Shown here: positions 21,790-34,915 of the stretch, in pieces
Numbering within the stretch: position 1 is the first letter of the stretch
Layout: each line of letters starts with the position of its first letter
Assembly (NCBI GenBank): GCA_023055425.1
Contig: JALGPY010000006.1
Span: 71,456,127 to 71,520,126, forward strand
Direction: 5' to 3'
DNA from: Linanthus parryae
Taxonomy: Eukaryota; Streptophyta; Magnoliopsida; Ericales; Polemoniaceae
DNA length: 64,000 bases
Translations under genes and position numbers: made by a program
The notes under the pieces: generated by a model
What the model was told of the DNA's origin: nothing
The model's database searches: none
The model's input: the letters and a program-made list of their open reading frames with translations, nothing else

Positions 21790-24700
21790 AACTCAGTTTA
21801 TCTCGCCAAAGAGGTGCGGATACTTCTTTCTCATATCATCCTATGATTCCTAAGTAGCCGCTTCCGTTTATTGGTTCGTCCACAAGACTTTTACTAACTT
21901 AACGCTCTTGGTACGTGTGTCTCTTGTCTTGGTATCGAGGATCTTGACATGATGCTCTTCATATGTCAAAGGCTAGTCTAACTCAATTGGTTCGGGATCC
22001 AACACGTGGGATGAATCAGGTACATACTTTTTCAGTTGTGACACGTGAAAGACGTAGTGTACTCATCCCAAATTAGAAGGTAGATCTAGACGGTATGCAA
22101 CTTCTCCAATTCTCTTCATAATGTCATATGGCCCGATAAACTTTGGGCTCAGTTTCCCTTTCTGGTTGAATCTTGTTACTCCCTTTGTAGGAGAAACCTT
22201 AAGAAACGCCTTTTCATCCACTTGAAGCTCTAATGGTCTTTTTTTCTGATCTGCATAGGACTTTTGTCTATCTTGGGCTGCTTTCATTCTCTGTTGGATG
22301 AGTCGCACTTGGTCGGTCATCTCTTCGATCATTTGTGGGCCTATCACCACTGTCTCGCTGATGTCACTCCAACATAGAGGCGTTCAGCACTTTAAACCAT
22401 ACAAAGCTTCATGGGGTGCCATGCCAATGCTGGCGTGGTAGCTGTTGGTATACGAGAAATCTATCAGTGGCAGCATGTCGACCCATGATCCTTGGAAATA
22501 CATAACACAAGCACTTAGCATGTCCTCCCGTGTTTAAATGGTCCTTTCTGTTTGTCCATCTGTAGCTGGGTGAAATGCTGTACTGAATCTCTGTTGGGTT
22601 CCCAATGCTTCTTGAAGAGGCTTCCAGAAATGAGAGAGGAAATTAGGGTACCTGTCAGAGATTATCGAGCTTGGAACCACATGATACCTCACTATGTTCT
22701 TAACATACGCATCAGTTCTTTGCTCCATGGTCCAAGTGTCCTTCATTGGAACGAACCTTGCTGTCTTGGTCAATCTGTCAACCACTACCCATATCCGATG
22801 TCCATTCTTCGATGTTGGCAAATCAGTTACAAAATCCGTGGAAATGGAATCCCACTTCCAGACTAGGACATCCAATGGTTGAGATAAGCCTCCCATTCTC
22901 TTGTGTTCAAACTTCACTTTCTGGCAGGTCAAACATCGAGCTACAAACTCATCTACTTGTTTTTTCATGTTGGGCCACCAAAATGTCTTCTTCAGATCCT
23001 TGTAGAGTTTTTCGCCTCCAGGATGAACAAAATACGGCGTGTTGTGCGCTTTGCGCATTAGCTTTTCCTTGGTTTCTGCGCACTTTTGCAGTATACACCA
23101 CCTTCCCTTGTAGCTAATGCTCCCATCATCATAAATCTTGAATTCTTTGGCTCCCCCGGTTGCAATCTTCTTCTTGATTCTTTCGAGCTTCACGTCTCCG
23201 GCTTGGTTGGTCCTTATTTCCTTAATGAAGTCTGGCATAACTGTCATGCTCCCCAGTAGGCCCTGCACTGTTCCTTTTTCCACCACTTCAATATCAAGCT
23301 TCCTGAACTCGTGGCATAGCCAGTTTGGCAAGACTATCATATTATTCATTGCATGGCTCGACTTTCGACTTAGCGCACCGACGACCACATTTGCCTTTCC
23401 TTCGTGGTACTGGATACGCAAGTCATAGTCCTTGATAATCTCTAGCCATCTCTGTTATCTGTTGTTCAGCTCCTTCTGCGTGAATATATACTTCAGGATT
23501 CTATTGTCCGTATAGAGCTTGCAAACTCCTCCGTACAGATGATGTCTCCATATTTTTAGCGCGGACACTATCGCTGCCAACTCCAAGTAATGCGTAGCAT
23601 AGTTCTCCTCGTGGGGTTTCAATTGTCCTGAGGCATAGGCAATTACTCTTCTTTCACCCTAGCCATTTCTTCGATCCATCGTTGTACACTTCAAACTCGC
23701 CAGATTTGTTTGGTAGAGCCAATACTGGTGCCGTAGTAAGCCTCTCCTTCAGGGTCTGAATTGGTTCTTCCCAACTGTCGTCCCACTGATACTTCATTGC
23801 TTTCTTTGTTAGCGTAATCAGTGGTCTAGCAATTCTTGAGAAGTCCTTCACAAAACGCCTATAATAACCTGCTAAGCCAAGGAAACTCCTTATTTCAGAC
23901 ACGTTCTTTGCTGTTGGCCAGTCTTTAACTGCTGAGGGTCCACTGCTATTCCTTCCTTTGAAATGATGTGACCCATGAACGGAACACGATCCAGCTAGAA
24001 CTCACATTTAGACAACTTGGCATACAACTTTTCTTCTCTCAGAGTTTTCAGAACTTCTTTGAGTTGTTCTTCGTGGTCCTCCTCGCTCTTCGTGTACAAA
24101 AGGATGTCATCGATAAAGACCACCACAAATCGATCCAGAAATGGCCTCATCACCCGGTTCATCAGGTCCATAAACACTGCAGGTGCATTGGTCAGACCAA
24201 ATGACATCATAGTGAACTCATAATGGCCATATCTAGTTCCGAAGGCAGTCTTCGGGATATCCTTCTCGGCTACACGAATTTGATGGTACCCTGACCTCAA
24301 ATCAATCCTTGAGAAGACACTGGCCCCTTGTATTTGGTCGAACAGATCGTCAATCCAGGGTAGAGGGTACTTGTTCTTGATGGTTACGCTATTTAATTCT
24401 CGATAATCGATGCATAAACTCAGGCTTCCATCTTTCTTCTTTACGAAAATCACTGGTGCTCCCCAGGGCAACACACTAGGCCCTATGTACCCTTTCTCCA
24501 TGAGTTTTTGCAGTTTATCCTTGAGCTCCTTCAATTATACTGGTGCCATCCGATACGATGCCTTTCAGATAGGAGCGGTTCTAGGTGCTAAGTATATGGT
24601 AAACTCCACTTCTCATCTGGGGGCATCCCTGGATCTCGTTTGGAAAGACATCGGGAAAGTCCCTCACGACAGGTATCTCTTCCAATGGATTTTCCTTTTT

Positions 24701-25123
24701 GGATACGTCCTGGACGTAACACAAGTAGGCAGAGTTTCCCTTCTTCACTTGGTTGACTATGGTCAAGGCTGACACTAGTCGAATGTGAGGTTCCCTTGTG
24801 ATACCACGGTAGGTGATATTCTCCCCCTTGGGTCCTTTCATCCTAACATTCTGATCATAGCAGTCAATAACTGCTCGATACATCCCGAGCCAGTGCATCC
24901 CAAGAATTACATATATACCCCCAAGGTCAAACTTTATTGAGTTAGCTGGAAGGGTACTTGCTAGGATTTTCAGCTCAACTCCTTCAAATATGGTGTCACA
25001 TACTGTTACTTGGCCAGTAGGAATTGTTACGGGTATTGATATAGTAGATGACTTATTCATACCCAGTTTCTTAACAAATGATGATGATATGAACGAGTAA
25101 GATGCGACAGAAACAGATAACAA
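21790..25123 (-). pseudogene. Chromovirus pol remnant of element D (protease to chromodomain)
   Basis: Protease (25123-24581) keeps SYSFISSSFVKKLG and VILGMHWLG but has lost the D-S-G active site (it reads SVSVAS). RT (24534-23995) is well kept, with [23 protein letters not shown] and the catalytic VVVFIDDIL. RNase H (23902 to about 23430) is broken. Integrase (23421-22534) has the zinc segment HPGGEKLYKDL..RCLTCQ, catalytic D in STDFVTDLP, D in IISDRYPNF and E in DGQTERT. The tail 22350-22063 (KLSPKFIGPYDIMKRIG) leads to a chromodomain remnant at about 22062-21790 with an in-frame stop. Frame changes make it non-functional. Confidence 0.88.
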
Positions 25124-25225
25124 AAAAGATGGTTTCTCATGGATAAGGAATGTACCAGTGACAACTCCATGAGAAGCTTCTGCCTCAGTCTTTGTTATGA
25201 CAACAATACTTGTGACTTTGGCATT

Positions 25226-25734
25226 CTACGCTCCAGCTCCTCTTGCTACATTGTGGTTGATTGCAGCGCTAACATTGTTGTTGCGGTTCTGGCCTCCATT
25301 ATGTATGGCATTCCCCTGGTTGTAGCTTGGCTGCCTTCCATAGCCATTGCCTCCATTTTTTTGATGGTTTCCAAAGTTCCCATATCCAATCTGTAAGTTA
25401 GCAGGTTGCTGGTTCCCATACTGCTGTTTGTGCCCGAACTTGTTCCCATTTTGCTGGCGATTCCCCTGGTAGTTGTTCAATTGCAGCCTCAGAAAGTTTC
25501 CTCATTGATTCGCTTGCTGGTTCCCTGCTGGTGGTGATCAGCATTCATAGGCTCGATACCCCCTCTTACCATAGTTGTTGCAAGTGACTGGGTTTCTTTT
25601 GCAATCTGTTCCTGGTTGGTTGTGTGGAAACGTTTTTGCAGAAATAGCGGCGAGGTTTTCGAGCTCCGGGGTTCGGTTGGTTGCCTTGATACTGCCCCTG
25701 GTTACCTTTGCCATTGTTGGGCCTAAGCCTCTGG
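25226..25734 (-). pseudogene. 3' half of gag of element D, cut by element E
   Basis: On the minus strand gag continues here after the E insertion: an Asn/Gln/Gly-rich low-complexity tail (GNRQQNGNKFGHKQQYGN) comparable to that of element F gag. The expected zinc knuckle region is disrupted by frame changes near 25500-25600. The first five bases (25730-25734, TCTGG) are the left target-duplication copy of E. Confidence 0.75.
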
Positions 25735-27165
25735 TGTTGGAATAGATGCCCTAGAGGCAATCTAGTTTAGTATGAATTTGTATATGGCTAGAAAATTCAT
25801 TTATTATTTATTGGATATTTAATATAATGAAGTCCTTAGATTTACAATTGTGTTGTTTATCTTAAATATCCCTAGTCAAGTATAATGATTAAATGGGACA
25901 ATCATCTATAGACTAGTATGGGGTTGGATTGATATGGAGATATCACGATCCAACACATAGGTGTGCATTACGGAATGTTGCATTGGATTGACCCATCTCC
26001 AAGAAGGCTACATACATGTTATGTTAAGTCACAAGCGCTTCTCGCGGTGCAATGGTATTGTCATCCTTAGACTTGAAGTCACTAGATATTCTAGTTGTGG
26101 ATCATTGTGATCTTGGTAGCGTTAAACGCTACACCGTAACTGGGTAGTTATAAAGGCGTGTACTGGATACAATGAGAAGCAAGCTTAGAGATCGTAGTGG
26201 ACGTAGAGAGGATTTGCCCCTCCCACATAACGGGAGAAAATATCCTAGGCCACTCGAGGGATAGTGCTTATAGAATGTCTGGCCAGACTCAAATAAATCA
26301 ATATGGGATATTGATGTTATTTGCACGAATAAGGCTATTCCCATGGATCGAGAAACTATGGATTGGATATACGAGTGTGACTTGTATGTCTCGTGTCCAA
26401 TCCGGATATGGAGGCAAAAGGATGAGACAATTACTTGTACAAAGGTTGTCAAGATGACTATTCTATTAGTTGGCTAGAATGGATGTTTTGCTAGAAACCG
26501 CTCCATATTAGCAAATAGTTGCTACCAACTAGATAGAACCTATGGGGTCACACGCTATATAGAGTTGAACTAGATTTGGGAATTAATTAATTGGATTAAT
26601 TAATTAGAAGGATCACTTTGCAAACCCTTGCAAACTTAGTCGGGACTAATTTGCATGGAAGGGACTAAGTTGAATTCTAGTTGGACTAGAATAAGTCCTT
26701 TAGGTAGTTAACAAGGAGTTGTTGGACTATATAAAGGACCCTCCTTCCTTCCTTCCATATAACTTATTCTCATTAGTGAACATAACAAGAGTGGGAGAGA
26801 ACAAAGGAGAGAGAGCAAGCAACAAGGAGGGCCCGCCGCCGCCCCTTGCCGCCGCCCTCGTCCCCGTCGGCCAAAAGAGGTCGTGAGCCTCTTTTTGTCT
26901 CGTTTTGCGTGATTCGTTCTTCCTCTTCCTATTCCGGGCTAGCACCAAGGAGTTTGGGAGATCTAGGATCAACTCTAGGCGTGGATCAACTATAGAGAAC
27001 GTTACATTATTCGCGTTTGAAGTCATCAAGGAGAACCCAAAGGTGTGTTTATGATTTCTTACCTTTACTATCGTTATGTCTCTAGACTTGTGATCCTTGG
27101 AGGGTTTTGCATGGTTTATGTTTGATTATGCTTCCGTTGTGCGATCCATGAATCAAAACCCTACA
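25735..27165 (+). repeat. 5' LTR of element E
   Basis: Starts TGTTGGAATAGATGCC and ends AACCCTACA, 1 bp before the primer site. A TATA box (TATATAAA, 26728-26735) fits a Pol II promoter, followed by a CCTTCCTTCC stretch. ORFs seen inside on either strand recur in the 3' LTR and in element C and are not genes. Confidence 0.95.
26728..26735 (+). promoter_or_regulatory. TATA box of the element E 5' LTR
   Basis: GGACTATATAAAGGAC is a close match to the plant TATA consensus; transcription would start about 30 bp downstream, near 26760. The same box is at 33757-33764 in the 3' LTR. Confidence 0.75.
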
Positions 27166-27166
27166 G

Positions 27167-27179
27167 TGGTATCAGAGCC
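27167..27179 (+). other. Primer-binding site of element E (tRNA-iMet type)
   Basis: TGGTATCAGAGCC one base after the LTR end. Complementary to the 3' end of initiator methionine tRNA, the usual primer for this lineage. Confidence 0.95.
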
Positions 27180-28798
27180 ACAGGTCATAGAGTATAAACG
27201 TAGTTTATGTGTTACGTTTTAGTTGTTTTACACCTTAATTTGATTGTTTATCGCGTAAAACAAAGACAAATCAAGCATGGGATGCAATTTGTCAATAACT
27301 AAGCATAACAAGATCCAATTTTTGCATTGGATGCATGAATTGGTGAGTTTGAGAAATTTTAGGATCTTAGATCTAGGGTTTGGGCATCCTTGGGGAAGAA
27401 GGAGTTCTCCCAAAACAAGGAAACAACCAAACTTGGGCACCAAGCAAGGACCGCCCCCTTGCTTGCTGCCCAAGCTTGGAAGCCCTAAGGGGCCGGGCGG
27501 CCCTAACCCGCGGGCCTAGCTTGCGGGTTTTGGGCCGGGCCGGCCCTAGGGCCTTATGGTTCACTATATTGGGCCCGGGCAATTGGATTGTTGGGCCCAT
27601 GGACCGTTTTAACCCTAGAAATCCTAAAATCAATTAAATTGACCAAGCGCGTTAAAATTGGATTTTAACTGTTTATGTGCAAATCGCATGGTGATTGGAT
27701 ATGGCCTTAGGATGTGGTTTGATGTGGATGTTTAATTTTGTGGTTTGGTTTTACGGCCTGCGAGCTGATCAATTAATTGTAATAATTAATCAGGGTTTTA
27801 TGGCCTGCGTGCCATTTTTTTCCTCAACTTGTGAGATTTATTTTATTTAGTATAGATATTAGCTAGTGCTAGATAAAGTAGATTGTTAGCCAAGATTGGA
27901 GAAAAGAAGCCCAAAGCCAAAGAAGCCACAAAAGATGGAGCATGGAGCATGGAGCAATCCACAAGACTATGAAGGATGGACCAAAAGATCAAGACGCATG
28001 GAGATGTGTTTGCTTAGGGTTCATAGATAATTCCATTGGCTTGGAATTATCTTAGTCTAGAAAAGGCCATATCCACATCACGTTTAATTTCTGTTTTGTG
28101 GTTGTTTATTTATTGTCTTATTATTTGTGTGGTTGGTGTATGGATGATGCATGCAATTAGGATAATAAGATAATTAGACAACCCGGATCTATTATTTGGA
28201 GTTGTGCCCAAACTCAAATAGATAGATTAGTTGATATTGATCAACAAAACAATTAAAGAATTGAATTTAAAATCCCTCAAAATTCAATATTGTGTTCTTG
28301 CCTTCTCGTTATTTAAACACTCATTATCATCATTATTTATCAAGCCCGTGCGTGCCAAAGCATGACGACTTGGTTCATAATGATGGAATGCGATGGCACG
28401 TAACAATGTGCAATTGTTTAGATAAGAGGTTGAACACAACTAGGCTATTAATTTGATTAAGAAACCTAGAGGCAATCAATTGGGATTATCCATATGGATG
28501 GATAAATAAGGAGTTATTTGCCCGATTGAACCAAGAGTTGCATATGGGATGCAATTGGAATTGTTCCTACCTAAAGTAGTCAAATTATGGGTGACTTGCC
28601 AAAGCAAGCTCATAAGGAGATGAAAGATGGACCTTGGCCCACTAGAAAATATAAGGATATTTTCCGCATTAATATCTTGAGGGTTATTAATCCGTAGAAA
28701 AATAGTGGGAGCTATATTTAATAAACTAGCCATTATTAAATATAGTCAAAAATTCACAAATACTAAAACTTGCGTATTTTCCTTTTGTAGAATTCCAA
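27180..28798 (+). other. Leader of element E
   Basis: About 1.6 kb between the primer site and the gag start. A GC-rich patch (27440-27600) gives overlapping spurious ORFs on both strands. The rest is AT-rich. I see no convincing gene or repeat. Confidence 0.7.
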
Positions 28799-31700
28799 AT
28801 GGCAAACAACTCATCGAGTTCACAACATTCCCTATGATCTGTCCTTGAGAAGGACAAGCTCTCTGGAACCAACTTTCTTGATTGGTACAGAAACTTGAGA
28901 ATTGTTCTCAAGCAAGAGAAGAAACTGTACGCAATAGAGGAGCATGTTCCAGAAGGTCCAGAGATCCAGAAACCTGCTGCCTTAAAGGCGTATCAAAAGC
29001 GTGTTGATGACGCTAATGATGCGGCCTGCCTAATGCTTTGCACCATGACTTCTGAGCTTCAGAAGCAACACGAAAACATGAATGTTGTCGATATGATCGA
29101 ACATCTAAAGCAGCTCTTCCAAGAGCAGGCGAGGGTAGAGAGGTATGAGGTCTCAAAGGCACTGTTCAAATGTCATCTGGCAGAAGGGAACCCGGTGGAA
29201 CCCCATGTACTCCGAATGATCGGGTACTTGGAGAATCTCGCCCGACTGGGGTTCCCGGTCGGCCAAGAGTTGGCAACCGATCTCGTGTTGCAATCGTTGC
29301 TTGAGAGTTATGGACAGCTCATTATGAACTATAACATGAACGAGATCGTTAAACCACTGCCAGATTTGCTCAACATGTTGAGGACGGCTGAACAGAGCAT
29401 CAACAAGGGTAAGGGCAAGGCCATTATGATGGTGCAGAAAGGAAAGGGCAAAAGGTTTGCCTCTTCCTCCAAGGGCAAAGGCAAGTCAGTTGCCAAGTCC
29501 AAGGAACCAGCCCTTAAGCCTGTTGGTGGCATTGCCAAGGTCGTGACTAAGGGTGAGTGTCACTACTGCAGTCAGCCTGGACACTGGAGGAGGAACTGCC
29601 CAAAATATCTGGAGGACAAGAGGCTTGGAATAGTGATTCCACCACCACCAGGAATTTTTGTTGTAGATGTCAATTTAACTGTCTCTACATCATGGGTATT
29701 AGATACTGGATGTGGATCTCATATTTGTCGAAATATGCAGGATCTAAAGAGAAGTAAAAGATTGGCTAAAGGGGAGGTAGATCTGCGCGTTGGGAATGGA
29801 GCAAAGGTTGCTGCGTTGGCCATAGGCGTGTGCGAGCTATCTCTGCCTTCAGGATTAGTTTTAGAATTAAATAATTGCTATTTTGTGCCTGCTATGAGCA
29901 GAAACATTATTTCTATTTCTTGTTTGGACAATGAAGGTTTTATTATTTCAATAAAGAACAATTGTTGTTCCTTTTATTTAAATAATATTCACTACTTTAG
30001 TGCGCAATTATTTAATGGACTTTATGTCCTTGATCTAAGCAATCCTGTCTAAAACATTAATACCAAGCGGATTAAAATAAATGATTTAAATCCTGCTTAT
30101 TTATGGCATTGTCGTTTAGGCCACATAAATGAGAAACGTGTATCTAGACTCCATAAGGATGGATTACTAGACTCATTTGATTTTGAATCATATGAGACAT
30201 GTGAGGCTTGTTTATTGGGAAAAATGACAAAGTCCCCTTTCAATAAGAAAGGTGAGAGGACTAGTGAGCAATTGGCACTCATACATACCGATGTGTGTGG
30301 GCCATTTGCCACGCCTGCCAGGGGTGGTTATGTCTACTTCATTACATTTACTGATGATTACAGTAGATATGGATCTGTGTACCTTATGAGGGCAAAATCC
30401 GAATCCTTTTAAGTGTTCAAAGAATTCAAGAATGAAGTAGAGAAGCAACTTGGCAAAAGTATCAAGGCTCTACGATTGGATCGTGGAGGAGAATACTTAA
30501 GCCAAGAGTTTGACGACTATCTAAGAGAGTGTGGGATCGTGTCCCAACTCACTCCACCCGGAACGCCACAATGGAATGGCGTGTCCGAGAGGAGGAATCG
30601 AACCCTATTGGATATGGTTCGATCTATGATGTGTCAAACCGATCTTCCATTATCTTTTTGGGGCTACGCTCTATTAAGTGCAGCTTTCACCATTAACCGT
30701 GTTCCATCTAAATCAGTCATGAAGACACCATATGAGATGTGGAGTGGGAGGCGTCCCACACTGTCGTTCATGAGGATTTGGGGCTGCGATGTCTATGTAA
30801 AACGTTTACAATCGGACAAGCTAGGACCTAAATCGGATAAGTGTAAGTTTGTGGGGTACCCTAAGGAAACTAAGGGATACTACTTCTACAATCCAACCGA
30901 GAACAAAGTGTTTGTTGCTCGGACCGGCGTGTTTCTAGAAAGAGAATTTGTCTCTAAAGAAGCAAGTGGGAGGAATGTAGAACTTGAAGAAGTTCAAGAA
31001 CCACAAACCACTGAACCGATTATGGAACATGAACAGGAAACACAAGTAGTTGTGGAGCCACCTGTTCAGGTAACACAAGAGCTTCGTAGATCTAGTAGAG
31101 TGCGCCAGGAACCCGAGAGGTATGGACTTCTCGTAACCGATTCCGGTGACACGATGCTCATAGATGATGAGCCTACTACCTATGAGGAGGCCATGAGTGG
31201 CCCAGACTCTCAGAAGTGGCTGGAAGCCATGAGATCCGAGATGGAATCCATGTATACCAACAAAGTATGGACTTTGGTGGAACCACCCGATGGGGCGCGG
31301 CCCATAGGGTGCAAGTGGGTCTTCAAGAAGAAGATCGACATGGATGGTAATGTGATTACCTATAAGGGCCGATTGGTGGCTAAAGGATTCAGACAGATTC
31401 ATGGTATTGACTATGATGAAACCTTTTCACCAGTCGCAATGACCAAATCCATCCGAATCCTACTTGCGATTGCAGCATACCACGACTATGAGATTTGGCA
31501 GATGGATGTCAAAAATGCATTCCTTTATGGGAATCTCCTCGAGGACGTGTATATGATACAGCCGGAGGGTTTTGAGGATCCAAAGCAAGCCAACAAAGTC
31601 TGTAAGCTGCAACGATCCATTTATGGATTGAAGCAAGCTTCTAGGAGTTGGAATCGACGTTTTGATGAAGTGGTCAAAGAGTTTGGCTTCATCAGAAACG

Positions 31701-32749
31701 AAGATGAGTCTTGTGTCTACAAGAAGGTTAGTGGGAGCTGTGTAGCTTTTCTGGTCTTGTATGTGGATGACATACTACTCATTGGAAACGACATTCCCAT
31801 GCTGCAATCCGTGAAATATTGGCTAGGAAAGTGTTTCTCAATGAAGGACTTAGGGGAAGCAGCCTACATACTCGGTATAAAGATCTATAGAGATAGATCT
31901 AAGAGGTTGCTAGGCCTAAGTCAGAGTACATATATAGACAAGGTGTTGAAGCGGTTCAACATGCAAGATTCCAAGAAGGGATTCTTGCCCATGTCACATG
32001 GAATCACTCTTTCGAAGAGTGGTTGTCCTTCCAATAAGATTGATAAGGAACGCATGAGTAGAATTCCCTATGCCTCGGCCATAGGATCTATCATGTACGC
32101 CATGTTATGTACTAGACCAGATGTGTCATATGCCTTGAGTATGACAAGCAGATACCAATCCAATCCGGGTGAGAGTCACTGGATTGCAGTCAAGAACATC
32201 CTAAAGTACTTGAGAAGAACTAAGGATGCTTTCTTGATATTTGGCGGTGAGGAAGAGTTGCGTGTAAGGGGTTACACTGATGCAAGCTTCCAAACTGACA
32301 GAGATGACTTTAGATCACAATTGGGATATGTGTTTTGCCTGAATGGAGCAGCGGTGAGCTGGAAGAGTTCCAAGCAAGAGACGGTAGCTGATTCTACAAC
32401 AGAGGCTGAGTACATTGCTGCAAATGGCGCAGCAAAGGAGGCTGTTTGGATCAGAAAGTTTGTTTCTGAAATTGGTGTGGTCCCTAGCATTGCGGATCCA
32501 GTGGAGTTGTTATGTGACAACACTGGGGCGATCGCGCAATCAAAGGAACCAAGATCGCACCAGAAGTCCAAGAACGTGCTCAGGAAGTTTCATCTGATTC
32601 GAGATACTATCGATAGAGGAGACGTTCGGATATGCAAGATTCCTACAGATGATAATCTGTCAGACCCGCTTACGAAGCCTCTCACGCAGTGGAAGCATGA
32701 AGGGCACACTAGGAGTATGGGCATACGAGATGCGCCAGATTGGCTCTAG
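28799..32749 (+). pseudogene. gag-pol: gag-pol polyprotein of element E, nearly intact (three in-frame stops)
   Basis: A single frame of 1316 codons runs from ATG 28799 to TAG 32749 without frameshift, broken only by stops at about 28835 (TGA), 30050 (TAA) and 30410 (TAA). Domains in order: gag; zinc knuckle CHYCSQPGHWRRNC (residue ~254); protease LDTGCGSHIC (~300); integrase with HTDVCGPF, LRLDRGGEY and SERRNRT supplying the D-D-E triad (~495, 560, 597); RT with FLYGNLLEDVYM and YVDDILL (~985); RNase H with YTDASF, STTEAEY and LCDNTGA (~1160-1240). All catalytic motifs remain. The motifs and LTR start fit the Angela/Tork branch. The 30413-32749 piece alone is open for 778 residues. Confidence 0.92.
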
Positions 32750-32763
32750 TGCAAGTGGGAGAC
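32750..32763 (+). other. Polypurine tract of element E
   Basis: TGCAAGTGGGAGAC lies directly before the 3' LTR start (TGTTGG) and just after the pol stop. It would prime plus-strand DNA synthesis. Confidence 0.75.
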
Positions 32764-34194
32764 TGTTGGAATAGATGCCCTAGAGGCAATCTAGTTTAGT
32801 ATGAATTTGTATATGGCTACAAAATTCATTTATTATTTATTGGATATTTAATATAATGAAGTCCTTAAATTTACAATTGTGTTGTTTATCTTAAATATCC
32901 CTAGTCAAGTATAATGATTAAATGGGACAATCATCTATAGACTAGTATGGGGTTGGATTGATATGGAGATATCACGATCCAACACATAGGTGTGCATTAC
33001 GAAATGTTGCACTGGATTGACCCATCTCCGAGAAGGCTACATACATGTTATGTTAAGTCACAAGCGCTTCTCGCGGTGCAATGGTATTGTCATCCTTAGA
33101 CTTGAAGTCACTAGATATTCTAGTTGTGGATCATTGTGATCTTGGTAGCGTTAAACGCTACACCGTAACTGGGTAGTTATAAAGGCGTGTACTGGATACA
33201 ATGAGAAGCAAGCTTAGAGATCGTAGTGGACGTAGAGAGGATTTGCCCCTCCCACATAACGGGAGCAAATATCCTAGGCCACTCGACGGATAGTGCTTAT
33301 AGAATGTCTGGCCAGACTCAAATAAATCAATATGGGATATTGATGTTATTTGCACGAATAAGGCTATTCCCATGGATCGAGAAACTATGGATTGAATATA
33401 CGAGTGTGACTTGTATGTCTCGTGTCCAATCCGGATATGGAGGCAAAAGGATGAGACAATTACTTGTACAAAGGTTGTCAAGATGACTATTCTATTAGTT
33501 GGCTAGAATGGATGTTTTGCTAGAAACCGCTCCATATTAGCAAATAGTTGCTACCAACTAGATAGAACCTATGGGGTCACACGCTATATAGAGTTGAACT
33601 AGATTTGGGAATTAATTAATTGGATTAATTAATTAGAAGTATCACTTTGCAAACCCTTGCAAACTTAGTAGGGACTAATTTGCAAGGAAGGGACTAAATT
33701 GAATTCTAGTTGGACTAGAATAAGTCCTTTAGGTAGTTAACAAGGAGTTGTTGGACTATATAAAGGATCCTCCTTCCTTCCTTCCATATAACTTATGCTC
33801 ATTAGTGAACATAACAAGAGTGGGAGAGAACAAAGGAGAGAGAGCAAGCAACAAGGAGGGCCCGACGCCGCCCCTTGCCGCCGCCCTCGTCCCCGTCGGC
33901 CAAAAGAGGCCGTGAGCCTCTTTTTGTCTCGTTTTGCGTGATTCGTTCTTCCTCTTCCTATTCCGGGCTAGCACCAAGGAGTTTGGGAGATCTAGGATCA
34001 ACTCTAGGCGTGGATCAACTATAGAGAACGTGACATTATTCGCGTTTGAAGTCATCAAGGAGAACCCAAAGGTGTGTTTATGATTTCTTACCTTTACTAT
34101 CGTTATGTCTCTAGACTTGTGATTCTTGGAGGGTTTTGCATGGTTTATGTTTGATTATGCTTCCGTTGTGCGATCCATGAATCAAAACCCTACA
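32764..34194 (+). repeat. 3' LTR of element E
   Basis: The same 1431 bp as the 5' LTR with about 18 visible substitutions and no indels. It is followed directly by TCTGG (34195-34199), the right target-duplication copy, and then by gag of element D. Confidence 0.95.
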
Positions 34195-34915
34195 TCTGGT
34201 TCCCCTTTGCAAATTTGTTGTTACTTCCTCCTGCCTCTTCTCGCTTGCGCTTCTTGCGTTTCTCTTTTTGGACTGCTTGGACTCGCCAGATATCAGCGGC
34301 TCTATCGTATACTTCATGAAGGGCTGGATAAGTTCTGCTCAGCAGAGACGTCTGTAGCCGCTCGTGCAATCCAGAGATGAATTTTGAAACTTTGGACTCT
34401 TCATCGGGAATCGTGTTGCCCGCAAACCGCATCAGCTATGTGGAAATGCTCAGTTACCAAGTCATTTCCTTGCTCCAGAATCTGAAATTTTTGTTGCTTG
34501 CTCCTTTTCACATGACAAGATAAAAGCGGGATCTGAGAGCAGTCTGGAGGGATTCCCAATAGAAGTCGGGCTGAGCCAATAGGGCTTCTCGAGCATTCCT
34601 CCACCAGAGAATTGCCTCGCTCTTCAGATAAAACACCGCACAGTTAACCTTACGGTCCTCAGGGCATTCCACATTCTCAAGGATCTTGTCCATCTCCTTG
34701 ATCCAATCTTCCAGTTCAACATGGTCTTCGTTTCCCATTAAACTTGGCGGTTTCATGTCTGCCACTTGCTTGGCCCAGTTACCTCCTGCCCGAGCTCCAT
34801 TTCCCATCATTTGAGCCATTTGAGCAAAGAATTGCTCCATGTTTTTGTTGTTGTTTTCTTCCATCTGTTCTTGCCAGACTCTCCTGGTGTAGTAGCCCAA
34901 CGGTCTATCAGTCAT
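34195..34915 (-). pseudogene. 5' half of gag of element D, cut by element E
   Basis: Starting at ATG 34915 (MTDRPLGYYTRRVW), it contains the conserved retrotransposon gag block (ELEDWIKEMDKILENVECPED, then SEAILWWRNAREALLAQPDFYW). A frame change follows near 34510, then a second block at 34432-34190 (ISGLHERLQTSLLSR) that runs into the E insertion. It aligns with element F gag at 39779. The order of the two halves shows D was one element before E arrived. Confidence 0.85.

Larger units (their letters stand above)
25735..34194 (+). mobile_element. Element E: full-length Angela/Tork-like Ty1/copia retrotransposon
   Basis: An 8460-bp element has LTRs of identical length (1431 bp each, 25735-27165 and 32764-34194), a tRNA-iMet primer site, a ~1.6-kb leader, one gag-pol frame and a polypurine tract. 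TCTGG flanks it exactly on both sides (25730-25734 and 34195-34199). It sits inside gag of element D in the opposite orientation. About 18 substitutions separate the LTRs by eye (roughly 1.3%), so it is among the younger insertions here. Three in-frame stops in gag-pol mean this copy probably cannot move on its own. Confidence 0.95.

Noticed and set aside
26129..26457. ORFs in the E LTR, repeated at 33158-33486 and in element C
   Set aside because: Their conservation is explained by being LTR copies; both strands are open and no domain is recognisable.
27228..27637. Overlapping ORFs on both strands in the E leader
   Set aside because: They follow a GC-rich patch rich in GGGCC/GGCCC; codon structure is not convincing on either strand.
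30935..31402. 155-residue minus-strand ORF
   Set aside because: Antisense shadow of E integrase-RT.
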